64,000 bases of DNA from Isoetes taiwanensis (taxonomy: Eukaryota; Streptophyta; Lycopodiopsida; Isoetales; Isoetaceae): assembly GCA_021234155.1 (NCBI GenBank), contig JAJEKV010000008.1:21216487-21280486 (forward strand). The letters run 5' to 3'. Shown piece after piece: positions 1-15,000 of the stretch; the first letter of the stretch is position 1; every line of letters starts with the position of its first letter. The translations under genes were made by a program, and so were the position numbers. The notes beneath the pieces are model-generated. The model saw only the letters and a list, made by a program, of their open reading frames with translations. It made no database searches and was not told the origin of the DNA.

Positions 1-3000
1 TATTAACAGTTTGTTTCAGACCAAAATGTTGTAAATATTGCCCATTTGAGTCCCCATTTTGATTCTGTTATTCCAAACCACGAGTTACTCCTTCTGTTCA
101 GTCTCTCACCAATCGCCCGCAGGCACTCCCGAACACACACCACTGAGACCCTCCGATCCCACCGCATGCCCAGCCCCCTGACCATTCCCCATAAAACCGA
201 CACGATCTGATGCTCATCCCCTCGATCTATCTCCTCACACGAAAATATCACATCTGACTGCTCGGAGGAGAATGGTTTATTCAATGGCTCAGATCACTGC
301 AACAAGGAGAAACCTTCTGGCGAGGCCGGAAGCGTTCACGGAAGCCCGCCAACGCCACCGTTGAGGGTGTCGACTGGTTGCCTTGAACGATTGCACCCGA
401 CCGAAGAGGCACAGCCCGACACCTCAGGTCAGAAGACGCACCGAAAACATCGACTGCAGCATCCACGTCAGCTGCCGGAACACCGCCAGCAGCCGAGAGC
501 CATCAGCAGACCAAGCGACCATGGCTTCGATGTGGCTCTCTGTCCACCACATACAATGACGTAGGATGGGCACATCGGCAGACAATCATCTCCATCAGAA
601 GCCGAGGCATCTGTGCTGCCTTCCAGCCAGCCCAGTCGGTGGCCCTCGCAGAACGGCTCACCCAGGTGACCCGGTCGCTGGCAGGTTGATTCGTCAGAGG
701 TAAAAGTTTCAATATCAACTTCAGCCTTCATGTTTCATATGTGCCAGTTTACGTCGCTGACACTGGCCCGAAAACGAAGTTTCAGAACGAAGAAAACCCA
801 ACGCACTGCCGTCAGAGCCGCCGCTCGTCTATATCAAACAGCCATCAACTCAGCCCCAAACAACATTCTTCTGCATCACGCCTCCAGCCCACGGGCATTC
901 CAGCCCTGCCATCAAACGCCATCACAGGCCCCACAACCGTTTCTCCCGCCCAAGATTCCCCATCTTGGCCCGCCCAAGCCTGCAAGAGTTGCAGCATGTG
1001 AGTTATCAACCCCGCTCACAGACATCATCATTGTTTCACATCGGCAGTGCACACTTCCGACGCCGTTTTTCCATAGTTAAAAATATCTAGGTAAATCTGA
1101 AGATGAACTTTTGAAACAAAATGGTTAACGGACCATTTACCTGTTATCTAACATCCAGAGTGGGAGAATTATCTGTCATATAATCAGGCTGAAGACAGAA
1201 GATACGGTTGTCTGTCTCTCAGCAGAGAGCCTGAGCCCAGATCTCAACAGAAAGCCTCATCCCCGATACGTATTGAAGACCACACGGTCTCAACAGCTTG
1301 ATCCCGCCAGCCCATGAACGCCGCGTACCACGCTCATCAACACCACAGTTACTGGAACATCAATCGGTACCATCCCGTAAAACACGGTAAACATTCCCCC
1401 GCATCGCAATCACGCAGAATCCACCGTTCACTCAACGCACACCGTGCCCATCCTGGCACTGACGTCTGAGAAACGGACATACTGAACTCATTGGCATGTC
1501 CACTTGTCACCAAACATCATTTAGGAACTAATCACGATCGTCATCCCTTTCTTCCAGATCGGCTATCTCTTTGAAAATCTTTTCGAAGGCCTCGCCATTT
1601 TTGTGGTACAACAGAACAGCTACAGCACCAGCCGCCTTGCGCCTTCACCCGCCTCGGGCCAGTCTCCATTCTTTCCATGTAAACATCTGAATCTCGAACA
1701 TATAAACACCATTGAACAAGGAACCGTACCGAGGTCCCACCATCGCGTTGCATCAACTCGCCAGGGTTCATCACACGGATTGCAAACCACCTGCCATCGT
1801 GCGAACACGGTTCACCTCAACTCCGCACATACGGAGTTCATCACAAACGCTGATGCCCAACCAGCCGAGCAACACCGGGCAACATCATTCATGTCTCACA
1901 TGAAGATGGCTAAATTACAGAAAGAACAAACAGGCCCGCAGCGCAACCATCTGGATGAGTTGCACCTTTAAAAGCTACAGATACAAAGTTGGTTTCATCA
2001 TTTAACATAAACAAAATACCTCGGTAGCGAGACGAACACGAGACAAGATCTAATTGTTCACTTGTAACCATTCGCTAACATTTTCATCACTGAGAGCCTT
2101 GAAGCACAGGTTGCGGAGTAGCGAACAGTTTCTCAGACGCGTACAAAACGGAACCCGCCACCACAGCACACTGAAGCTCTCATATTTTGACAGTAACGCA
2201 ATTCCCATATTCGACCACATCGAGGCGCCAGACATCCATCTCCACTCCAAACCACCTGCCAGAACATGCATGGGGACCCATGCCCGTTTAACCACTTTTC
2301 AGAACAAATGGCTGGCTCACCTTTCCACATCCCACCCCATACAGACCGAGGCTCCACACTTCCATATCTGTAACATAAACAGCAACCACACGGCCAAAGC
2401 CCAAGATTTTGCCCATCCCGGCTCGCGGCAGAGCGTTTGAACTGCGAACGACAGTCCACATTCAGATATGATCTGCACCAACAACTGAAGACGAAGATCT
2501 GTCCATTACGGCGATTTGACAGTAACATCCAAAACATTTTATTCAGACCACCCGGCATTCGAAGAGATCGACTAAACAGACTATTCAAGTCACCGACGTT
2601 GACAGAGTCGGTAATTCAGTTTTCAGTCGATGAGGTGGCGCCATCGTTATGCGTAATCGAACACCCCTTTTGCGATAACCGAAATAAGCCAAAGAGGAAT
2701 CATCTGTGCCATCACTTCCACTTTGATTAACCCACTTTGATACCCGAACGCCAGCCAAAGCTTGGTATTCCAGAATCTAACCGGTAACAACCAAAATTTT
2801 CGCGATGTCGAAAACCAAAATCAGACTATCTGTTCAACATCTCCTCATACCATCTTCACAGTTCACCAGCAAGACCAGACCGGCATGAGGAACATCCTGC
2901 GGCGAAACACAGTTGTAGCTGTCAGGCCTACTCTTCAGGTTTCACTCCCGCATTACGGTATCTTCCAGCTTTCATCGTCTCGATCACATCGGTCATCAGG

Positions 3001-6000
3001 TTCATGTTACGGCCGGTGAAAACACCTTCTCCGATGCCGTCTGTTCCGCCATCCTGACCACCTCAATCGCCCCATGCCGTCGCCACGATTCGACGAAAAC
3101 ATTCTTCAGGGCACACGATTAAATATCTTATCATATTCTATGTTGCGAGCAGCATCGCCACACGTTTTCGATGATGTAAATCGACATATCTATTGATTAC
3201 ATCGTCGCCCGCTCACCGCATCCATGCCAGCCGAGCGCGCGATTTGCGTTAGTCAGCGCACAGGACGGCCACCGCCAGCTGTCGGCAGCAGCATTGCCGT
3301 ACCTGGTCGGCAGCGTAACCTTTGTTAATCAAGATTGTCCGCGGTCTCATTAGCACAACGGTCGACACCGCACCCCACCTGTCTATTCATATTTGTCCTT
3401 CTGTCGACTCAACGACAAAGTCATCCACATCTCCGTATCTGCCGCCAACGATGCCTGCGACTGCGCCAGAATCACTACTTCAGTGCTCAACAACCCCGCA
3501 CGGCTTACCCGCCGAGTACCATAGTCACTTCCCAGAAACGGATATCTTCACATATGTTTCATAATGCGCAAATTACGCCATTTCGATTTTGTGTAACAGT
3601 TTCAGACAAATAGGCATCGCATAGTCGACGAACCATCACGGCACACGCCACGTCTCGCCCAGCACATAAGGGACCAACTCTGGCAGACCCCGCTCGCGGT
3701 GCACCCAGAGGCCTCGCCCGCAGCGAGACCAGCAGAGTCTCATTCGGTGAGATGGATGATGACTCATCGCCTGGCCTCACTCATGGGGAGGGAGGTTGAT
3801 CAACAGTTTGTTTGTTGCCAAAGATGCTAACGGCTGTCACACCTTCTGCGTTTCCCTGGCAACTGCCCAATAAACCCAGATTTTAGAACAGAACCTGCCT
3901 GGGCCTCAGAGCTCCGCCCACTTTTGTCACTGCTTCCAGCTTGTAGTGGGTCGTCACGCGTTCAGCCCGTTCGATATGCTTTTGACTTAGTCAACAACAT
4001 TCATCTCTCAAAACCATTTGTTCTACATCTGGTTGCGCCCACCACCACCCCACAGCCAGCCAGCCTGCCATTGGCCCGCTTAGTTCAGCTGGATAGCTAT
4101 TTGACCATGGCAAACTGTTCTGAGGCCGTTATTTAGCCACCGTCGCCAGAGGTCTTAGCCGGCGCGAGCCAGAACCAGGCTTGGCGGTCAACGGCCGCCT
4201 GACTACATCGGCCATAACTCAGCACAGTGCCCACAAGAACACAAGAAACGTCCTGGCTGCCTCATTCTGACGCCGAGTGATGCCCACGTGCCTCACGGTC
4301 AATGGCAACCACTGCTCACGCCGACAGCCGCGGCCCTTCAATCACCAACGGTATCAACGCAACACCACGATCTCTGATCGGCTCTACTGCAACCCAAAAA
4401 TGGGGCCCCAACCCAGACCATACCCTTTTCTCACGACAAGCGACATAGCTGGCTCCCATGGATCACGCCCAGGAAAAAAATGTCCTTGATCTCCGATGGA
4501 AATCTCTTCCGTTTTTCGCGGAAGCCGCCATTGAATCCGGTGAAATTTCCGATGGAACCTTCCTCATTTCCACAGAGTCCTTCGGACTTCTGCACCTGAA
4601 AGAAGAAATCTCCATAGAAATTATGAAGGCTCTACGGAAAAATGGAAAATTTGGCGTTCTTACTAAAAAACGAAAGGTTTCATCCCCTTTTCATACCACG
4701 TCACACGGCGACCCGCGACCTCATGCCAGCACGATGCCACCCACGATGGGCATGCTCACGCGCACGTCACCGAGCACTGTACCCAATTACAGGGCCCCTC
4801 CCACGGTCGCGTGAAAATGAAAGGTTGGAGAACCGTGGCACCGTGGCTCAATATCCCATTGTACTTGAAGCGATATGTTTGAACGCGAAGAATGGTCGAG
4901 TTCCACCGGAGTTACGGCGATGAAGACCTTCCGTGGGGAGTATAAAATCGCCGCCGACCGGATTTACAGTCGGAAAGTCAGGCCATGGGATAGATGACTG
5001 GAAGGCAGCTGTTCCAGTGCCAGCCACCCCAGAGTTTGCTATTAAGAGACCGTTGTCTGTAGCCATCGCCCATTTCTTTGCCTTCGCGGCAGTCCTTAGC
5101 CACCGCGGCACTGTTCCAGAGCCCGCCTCTCACATTATCCCGCCAGTTCAGAACCCCGTTGAACCACACCGCGTTCGCCGCTTCTTTAATGACAGTTCTT
5201 CTTCTTCGTTAAAATTGATAATCAAATAACAGTTCTACGATAGACCAGAGCCTGTTATCGAGCAGCATACAGTCAATTGCGGGTTATTTTGATGAAATGG
5301 TTCTTCTGTTGTCGAAGTCTGCGTATCGCGCGCCGACCGGTTCTATTTGAACTCGCCGCTTACCCCGGTCGTCGGCGAAAGCAGATCGCGCTGGCCTGCA
5401 TCTCGAATTCGAAAATTGCTGCAGTTAAAACTCCACGAGAACCGTCAGCCCGGAGGGTGATTGCTCAGAATCGATTATCGCCAGTTTGTATATTGCAAGA
5501 ACAACAGTTCTGAACGTAAAATCACCATCGACATAGCAACATTTCATTCGAGTCCTTCAGATTGTATGCTCCATCACCAGTAGGGGTTCGAGATGTAAAT
5601 TGTAACAGAATCTTCAGGCCTGTACGACGAGCCTGTTCACTGTTTGCTTATCCGTCTTTCCCCATCCGGACCAGACAGGCCTGCTTCCGACGACGAGGGC
5701 GCCCCGGGCGGCCCCGGCGAGCGTACCTTCGTCGTCACCACGACCTGCCGCCACCTGACGCGCTCCGTCAGCACGGCCAGCAGTTCCTGCAGCCTGACTT
5801 CCTCCCGCAGACCGGGCCCAGCACCGCATCCGACACCCACGCCCCATGCACCATCGCGACTTGAAATATACGCCATCTGTCGTTTCTGATACCAAACATC
5901 AATCCTGAAGACCCAGACACGATCGTCTTCATGAACACACACGGTTATCGACGCAGTCAGCAATTCCACAAATTTACGTTCGATCAGCGACGACCACATC

Positions 6001-9000
6001 AGCCAATCTGAAATCATCGAGCGTGCCATCTGTCGATTACGGGGGAAGAGCTGAGTCGTTGTCTCATAGCCAGACGCGTTGTTGATTCCGCGCCTGATGG
6101 TCACTACATCAATCTCTACCAGGGTCATCTCTTCGCTAGTCTTCACGTTGGCAGAATAACGAACAGTTCAATAATCGCCAACTCTGTGTTCTACGGTCAT
6201 TAATGTGTTGACATGAAAACATAATCAACTGCACGTGCCCTCGCATTTCAGAGCGTGTCGCCAGACAAGTCTCAGAGTCCTGTCAGGCCAGACATCATAG
6301 AACCTGCCGGCGTCGCCAACCACCAGAACAGACAGATTGCATGGTCAATCGCCACTGCTTGTTGCTGACATTTCACTGCTCATCCCAGCCCGATCAACAC
6401 AACAGATTAAAAGATGGCAATCATATTCCCAAAATTGTTTTGACCACCCAGCAGTTCACAGAACCGTCCAACAGCCGCACGAGATGCACAACCTGCGCCT
6501 TCATTGAAGTTTCGTAGTACGCTTAGAATGTCGATGGTTTACGGTTCATTCGAGTTGAGAAGAACGCCAAGTCGCTGAAAGATAGTCTTTGAAATATGAC
6601 GCGAACACCGTATCTCCGAAGACATCTTTCACCGCCGAGGGCCCGCATCATCAGTTCGACGTCGTCCCACGCATGATGGTTATTCCCCAACGTTGCCGTC
6701 GATTCAAACCCACAACATGCGCATGAATTAATTTGCCTTCGTTAAAAACTAAAGTCGGGTACGAACCGCTGAGAAGAACTACACGGCGTTTGACCTCCTC
6801 GCGCGCAATCGCATCGATAATGCCAATGCCTCTTTTCCATAACCGACAGCCGATGTGTCGCATCATGCCGAACATGACATATCATTCTTTCGCATTTGGC
6901 CGGAACACTTTCAGGCACATTCGAAAACCCCAGACGGAATTAGCATCCAAACAGCCGAGCAAGATTTCGCCGCGCCTGTCAGATGTCATTGCGCGAGCAA
7001 GAGCCGAAGAGTATTGCGCATCAGGATATTTTGAACTGTACAGCAGTTATTTGCAGCACGAAATTTCATCGCTTCGATAGCACGCTAATAACACACATCC
7101 ACCACAACATTAGCAGAGAACGTTGCCATCGATCATCACCATAAATGACATCCCAAGGCATTTGTTTAAAAGAGATCGCCTCATTGTTGGCAGTCTCAAC
7201 AGCATCGAGATCATAGCATCAGATGCCACACGTTGCGGCATTCGCTGAAACAAGATATTACCGCCTTTATAAACCCTCCACCGATATTCCGATAACCACA
7301 TCACGCATCTCGCAAGCGAGCCACATGCCCCGTTACCCATGACCAATCAAACCCACCAGCCACACGCGCCGAGACGAACAACCAACGATCAACCTCTGAC
7401 ATGCCCCGATTACACGACAGCATCTCCAGACAACACACATTTGCTCGAAAACTATCAATATCCTGTTGTCCACATGTCACTGTGTCTGTCATATTCGCTG
7501 ACGCATTCCGACAAAATACCGTTTCTTCGTCGCCCATGTTGACATAACCGCACTGAAATATTCCAAGATCAATGCACATCTTGTCAATATATTTCGCATC
7601 TGTAAATCATTATTTCGTCATACATTTAGTATACAATTGTCGAGTCCATTTGCACATGTAGCACGACTGCTGATCTTCTGACAAAGCCTGCACAGAACAA
7701 CGTCTCGACATCACCCAGCTGCTTCACCAGCCTTTCGACACTTCCAATTGCGCCCACCCCCACACACGTCGAGGCGCAGCCTGTCCCGTCGGGCCCCGCC
7801 CACCAGTCGAAACCCCAGAAACCTTTGCTGTCGCCAGCTGCCACACGACAAACATGGCCTTTACAGAACACATCCACCCAGCACGGCACCACACCGCCAA
7901 AAACAGGCCCCTGGCGCGTTTCCACATCAGCCATCCTCCGCCCACCAGCGTCGCGATTAAATCATTGCAACACCACGAGGCCCGTCACGAATGACCTGTC
8001 ATTAACGATAGCATGGGCCAGGCGTCACACGTCAAGCAGAGCCGTTTCAAACACCGCCTGATGGGTTGCAACGGCCCAGACGGAGCAGACCAATTACGTA
8101 CACGTTGAACCCGCGATTTATGGGACGTCATTGGCCCAACTTGCGCACCTCGACAGCAACACGGTCATTAACTCCTGAGGTTACACACCATTGGAGAAAA
8201 AGTCGATTGCACACAGCCCAGGAAACTGGCAACGAGTTCACACCACACAGCGACGCCAGCAGAGATCGCTCATCTGAGTTCCGCTACTCAACGTCCGTCA
8301 CGGGAATTAACATACCGCTAGTCCTTTCCATGAACCCTTTACTCACCAGACCGATACGTCACAGAACGAACAGTCCACGGAAAGCAGTTTGCCATTTCTC
8401 GACAGCCATCGAGCATAACAACTCATCACGCCCACGCCCCAACACAGCGCAGGTAACCAATGTGCACGGTTCAGCACGGATAACATATTACGAAAGACAA
8501 AATGACGCGATGCTTTCAATGTACTGCGACGGTAAACGACGCGTCAACACCACCGCAGCGAAATAGCTCAACACCACCACAACATACAACTTTTCATGCC
8601 AATCAACACCAACACATGCGAAGCCACCATGATTACGCTCACCGTCAATCGTCATTGAAGATAAAAGAAGATACAATTACGCTTCACCATTAATCACCAC
8701 ATCACTGCCGCGAGTTCAACTCGAAGAACACGCAAGTCCAGAAGTTCGGCAACGACCACCACCAGCGTCATTTCCACAGTGTCACGAAATCTCTTGAGGC
8801 AATCGCAGTTCGCAACATGCAAACACCTGTTCATCCATTGCATCGCGTTATGTTATCACACAAGCCCGCGCTTGTTCATAGCCTTTGTACGAAGATCCAT
8901 TCTCCAACATCCCACCGCCGACAAGAGCGCCGTTGTACCCGTCGAAACAACCGCCCGCACCCTGAACCAACCGTCGTTACCGCTTCATTTTCTAGACCGA

Positions 9001-12000
9001 GATCAGAAGAAACGCCGGCATCGCTCATCTTCAGTATTCGGTTTCCTTGCCGAATCTTCATTGTCAGTCATAACAAAGACCTCTATCAATAACTTCTGCG
9101 CACCTTCGAATCGCATCACCGGTATCTCCGCCGAACGGCATCAAAATCCAACGGCACATGTCTCCGTGATATTCGTCAAGACCGGAACCGTCGAATGGCG
9201 GAGGGAATGCAGACGGCCAGTTGCACAGTCATAGTGGGTGAATATCAACCTGCTCAGCCGACAAATACGGAATAAGAACGACCTGTCAATTGGTTCCAGA
9301 GATCGTCAACAGCGAAAGTCCCTTCATTCATAGACCCGGCATTATGTAGTATTTACCGACGAAGGTCAACAGCTCAGCATGACGCCACATCACAACATTT
9401 GCATGTTACGGAGGATCCTCTCAATATCAACGTATACAAAGAAGGATCATCGTATCGCCCATGCCATCGATCAATTTCATTCATTGAGTGCTTTTGCCAA
9501 AAAGATCCATTTAACTTCATTTGAGGGGAATGATGTTGCCAACATGTTGGCGACAGTTGAGGCGACGCAGCTTCGACATTCACGTTAGCAGCACATCAAT
9601 CGCACGCCTATTTGCTTCAGCGGTCATTGATAATCGCCTGCTTCTCTACGATGCTGTCGCCATTCGCGCACGACATTACGCGGAAGAAAAAGAATGCCGG
9701 GAGTCCTTCTTTCCGTGGTTGTGGTCACTGTTGCTCCCCTCGGCATAGCAACAGCGTCCGATATCAAACCACCATATTTCGCCGCGAGCAGTTATCGTCG
9801 CCACACCGCCAGTTCAAGCCTTCAGAGTCGCCATAAAGCCGTAACAACGGTCTCCAGCACAGTTGCACGATACGAACCAGCCACATAACGCCATACGTGG
9901 GTCTGGCGTACATGTTTCCTGTACGTCCGTTGAGCATGTTGCATTGATGCGCATCGGGCGAATGAATTGCGAAGGAAGATCATCATGAAGCGAATGAAGC
10001 AACAAAGGAAATATCATCATGGAACTTCATAAAGAAGAACTGGCGAGATGCCGCCATTCGGTATTGCTGAAGCTAAGAGGTAAGCGTCGTTTCACCATTA
10101 CGCTGAAGCTGAAAGAAGAAGCTGATGTTGGTCGGTTTGCAAAATTGAAATATCCGCCCAGCAGAGTTTTCGCAAACCGACCACCGAACAATAACATCTC
10201 GACGCCGACCGTCTGTCCCCGCCATATTGTTGGCAACAATGAGCGCAGTTACCTTTACGCAGCATGGTCATTTCATGCTGAAATTTGTTCTGCTTGCCCA
10301 AAAATGAACAGCCGCATTTCCCCACCCCATCACGCTCACAGGCCACCAACGCACGGCGAGAAAACGGGAAAATGTGCACCGACCGGCAAGACCACCTGCA
10401 CCAGCGTCACCGCCCCACCGTGACGCTATCTGACAGAGGTTGCATAGTTACCGGAAGTTGCTGAAGAATGATGGACATAGCATCGTGACCAGCGAAGATG
10501 GAAACCTCCACGGCATGTTCTTAGTCAGCTGACAGAGACGGCCGAGCCAATTTTCCCGAGTCAACAAGGCCACCGTGAACCCAGCAACTAATCATGCATT
10601 CACAGGCACCGCAGGCGCATGCATTCACTTCATATTTAACAAACGAGTGAGCTCAAAGCCCAACCCACCCAGTCGCACCAGCCTGGCACACAACTGGTGA
10701 ATGCAGCACCGAGGTGCAGTCGGCCAGGCCGCCAGGCAGTCGAGCACGGCTGATGACCGATCACAGCCAGCCCGCCAGCAACATCGATACGCGCAGCATA
10801 CGCCAGTTACCAACATGCCCACACACCACATAACCAGGGTTTGCCTCCAGGGCAAATTGTAACCATCAACTTTGAGTGATCGCTTTCAAGAACGACATCG
10901 TTAAACAGGTCTGGCAGAACAACGTTGAACGTAAAATCAAAATCGACATAAGCAACATTTTTTCATCGAACCTTCAGATTAGAACCGAATATCGAATCGA
11001 GACGCAACCAAACCACCGTCCGCCGCCAGCACAGCAAGTGACCAGCCTGTCGACCTCGACACCAGAGGAAGAATCAAGGTTCGATCCATGGAGCAGACCC
11101 GACTGCCTCCCACCTGTGCGATCGCATATCGAGCTTTTGGCGACGGTCAGATCCGCGATTTGACAACGACGCAGAAGATCTAAGAGGGGCCGATTCTCCC
11201 GCCGGGGCAGACATCAGTCGGGCAGAGGTCTATAGTTCAGCTGGTAAGAGCATCAATTATGGTTCGAATAGTAGGTTCACCACTTGCCACCGGTCGTCCG
11301 CTCGTACCGGCATCACAAGAAAACAAACACACCGTAAAACGACCACATATTTTTCGGCTCAGCTGCCATTTTGCCGACATTATTTGGAGCCCCAATCAAC
11401 CCGCCCAATTGCACCGCAGCCATACCACGGGTGACTTCGATTTTATTTTCCAGCGAAATCTTCTCGCACACCCGTAAATTCGAAAATCCTTCCAGTTTCA
11501 TAAGAAAACGGAGGCTCGCCCATGAGAAAACGGAGGCTCATTAAAATGCACTCAATCAACGGTGAGCGCCATCTACCCGTTGAACACACCCTTTCTCCAC
11601 GTTTCAGCAGTCCGCATCGACGCAGACAACCCGGATCCGACGCTGCGCTGCGCGGTTTCAGCATGTTGTCATTCACCCACATCCATGCATGGAAAGATCC
11701 AAGACAGCGAACTCACCGCACACAACTGTTGACCGGTGAGTCGCTCGTTGTTCTTCAGATGTTGTGAAGCTTGCGGTCGATAACACTGCGCAGGTAATCC
11801 GAACGCTTGCATGGAAGACCGTAATCGACGTTATTTGTCATTGTGTTATATTCTTTAGAAATTGAAAGAGGATCAAGATGAAGATTTTGCAAAACAGAAG
11901 GAGGAGGAGTGTTGCGCAGATCACGTCTGTACCAGACGACCGTGGTCGCATCTTTCAGAACGCGTGAGCGGTAGCCTTCATCGCCAAACGTTTACGCGAC

Positions 12001-15000
12001 CCAGAATATTTTCATTCGTTCTTCACCCACCAGCACCGCGCCCCTGAAATTACAACAGCAACAACAGCTCGCCGCACAGCAGGCTTCGCTTCAGCACCAG
12101 CAACAGTCCGGCCTCAGCAGATAGCATAGCAACGCAGCAAAGCCCAGCTGCGGCTGTGATGGCACCGTTGCCCGGGCCCACACCCTCCTGCCGAGTACGC
12201 TGAATATGAGCACGTAACCAAAAACTTTAATCATTGGTTTATTATGCATGGCGATTTGATTAAACGACAGTGAGTTTCAGGTTGCCGATCCACAGGTATA
12301 CCTTATAGCCTACCGAGTATTTGAGACGAAGCGGCACGCTAAGACTATTTCAACGAGGAAAATAACATTAATCATAAACCGCTGCTTTTTGAAGATTCCC
12401 AGACACCACATAATGGAGTCTCTCCGTCAATCAACGACACCTGTCCGAAGTCCTCCACCGTCCATTTCACGAAACGATCGCAGTTCGTCCCGGTTTCGCC
12501 ATCCGTCAATCATGACAACCGCCCGGTCCCATACAGATTCACCCAGAACACCCAGCTTTGCCTGACATTCAACATGCTCAATTCCAGAGGAAAAACGGCC
12601 GAGTCATTCACCGAGTCGCCGCCCACCGCGACGACTTCAACGCCGAAATAAACGCATTATCACACGCCCGAACACAGGTACCCGCGCGACCACGCAAACT
12701 GGCGAGCCATCGCCCAGTCATCGCAACGACCATCCGGCCAGTCCAACGACAATTGATTCAAACGATAAATCAATCATCTCCAGAACGTTTTGTCGATACC
12801 ACGACAACTGGTTCATCAACCGTCGAAATGACTGATAATCATCATCGTCGATTTTAGAAGTTCAGAACAGGAGAGTTGCTCGTCGGTCGTATTTCCGAGC
12901 GTTCACGGCATAGCGGTAGTCCATTTCGAGTTTTCTCCGGAGCTTATCGTCCTTCATTACACGCATTTTGCGATTGCCACTCCAGTTCAAAACATCTGTC
13001 GCGCTTCTCCACGGAGTAACCAACGGTCATTTCATCCACCCAGAACGAACTTCAATCCGCTCGATCCATTCCGGCATTGCGCAGAACCCCTCATCCACCA
13101 CCAGGCAGACCGCTGTTCAGCGATGGCCGGATCCCGAACCGACTGACCCTTCAACGGCTTCCGGCGGCCAGGCCGTACCGCAGGGTCCACAGGCGTCCGC
13201 AGCACTGGCACCAGGACCAACCGCTCAACATCTCATCAGTCATCCTGTTCAACGTCATTCCCTCGATCGCCAGCTACCTGTCGCTCCCAACACCCGCCGT
13301 TGTCCCCAGACGAACTCATCCGTTCATCCGTCCGTCGGCAGTGAGCTCACGCAGCACATATCAGGAGGATATTGTAGTTAGCCAGCCTGCTTGAGCGAGG
13401 GTTTACGCACCATATAATCATTGCATTCGTTAATAAACACTCCCCAGGCCCGCATACACACAGTCCATCTCGAACTGCCCGTTGTTAACCGGCTGAGTTA
13501 TACGAACAGAATTGATAGCAGTGGCGAAGTTTTGATGCCGTGTTTCTTCGTCAAGATCCGACCTTTACCCCTGGTTAACGCGGAAGAGGCGCTTGGCAGA
13601 AATTTCAGTACCGTCAGCTTTCATGTCCTTCCCGGTTCTGCCTTCACGGGGTCCATCCACGCACCAGCACAGGGCATGGAATCCACCGTAGCCAGATCCC
13701 CGCCGCCGCGTCAGCCTCCAGCTTGCAGCCCCACGCAGCAAATTGGTTCCATCATTGCGCCAGTCACATCTTCTCAGGCAACAAGAACGACCAGCCGGGC
13801 GCACGCTGTTGCCATCACCGCCAGTTTATCATGCGGCCGGGCATTTGCCCAGAATAGCAAGATTGTCACTTGTCTTCAGCGAAGCTCATCATCAAAAGCA
13901 TTCGAGCATATCGGGTATTATGAAAGTTCAGTTTGTCTCATGCCTGATCGTCAATTGCTCCTCTCCGCAGTTGAGGCATTTTACCAGCATTCAGCGTCAA
14001 TTGACCGCAGACAGCGTTCACTCAGGTTACGTTATTCACAAACCGGTTATTCGTTATCAGCATCGACTCCCGATGGTGTCAGATCAATGTTCAGTCAGCA
14101 CCGTACGCAAGTGGTTTCAATCCTCTGTGGCCGTTATGTTTGGTTCGGAATGGCAGACTTTCTCGAGTTCGCTTGAGAACTGACCGTTAGAAACATTACC
14201 TCTAACTTCCGCTAACGAACACGCGCCGACACAAAAAGTCACATACGTTACTGCAGTAACGCCACATTGCACACATCACTGGCTGACTGTCACATGAATC
14301 AACAGATCCATTGCCACTGCGTCACAGATCATTCCATGACATCCCTCAACACAGCAGAGCCCTCACAAGTGAGCAGCATGGAGAAGATCACAGCCAGATA
14401 TCGGAGAGAGATCCCGAGTCAAAGCTTTGAAATTCGAGCATTTGTTTAGCTTCCTGCCGAACTGTTTCGGCCAGAATTGCACTTCACGACCAGAACATAC
14501 AGTTACGGCGGAAATTTGTTAACGAAGATAGATACATCTCGGTCACCGAGTTATCTTCGATAACACTTGCGCCTGGGTTCATTCTACAAACGGAATTATG
14601 TTGATCCGGCAGATGGGCCTTTCGACTTTCAATTTGATTCCAGTCACTGATCTGATACGAGGTCTCGTTACGGCAGAATTTCGAGATTTGTCTGTCTGGT
14701 TCGATTCGAAGTTTGTCCCGTGCGAGGCAGACGAGTCCGGCTGAAGATAGCGATCTTGACCGCCTTTATCGTCCGCGATCGAGGAATCGCACAGTTTCAG
14801 CCGTCCGGTGACCAGCCAGTGCATTCGGGCGAACAGACGGAGCACCACATCGAATCTGCCTGAGGTCAGTTCGTCTCGTTGCTACGGCAGAGTCAACCGT
14901 ACCGTTTCAGCCCAGTCCTTCCCGAAGATCATCTGCACCACTGGCGTCAACCCGAGTTTTCACGAGCTGCTGGTGAAAGTCTCTTCGAAGAAACTAGACA

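Noticed and set aside
5637-6146. A 169-codon minus-strand frame that looks protein-like
   Set aside because: It falls in the degraded arm, and its counterpart near 30.6-31.3 kb has no such frame.
10019-10423. A 134-codon frame starting MELHKEELARCRHSVLLKLR
   Set aside because: Its reverse complement matches 25,690-25,842, where the plausible coding strand is the opposite one; the frame is a by-product.
11228-11280. Second tRNA-like scrap (TATAGTTCAGCTGGTAAGAGC ... GGTTCGAATAG order)
   Set aside because: No acceptor or anticodon stem can be formed, and it mirrors ordinary AT-rich sequence near 24.15 kb.
13421-14176. A 251-codon open frame, the longest in the left arm
   Set aside because: Low-complexity Ser/His/Arg/Gln composition from a C- and A-rich strand; it lies opposite the MED25 relic region and has no domain.
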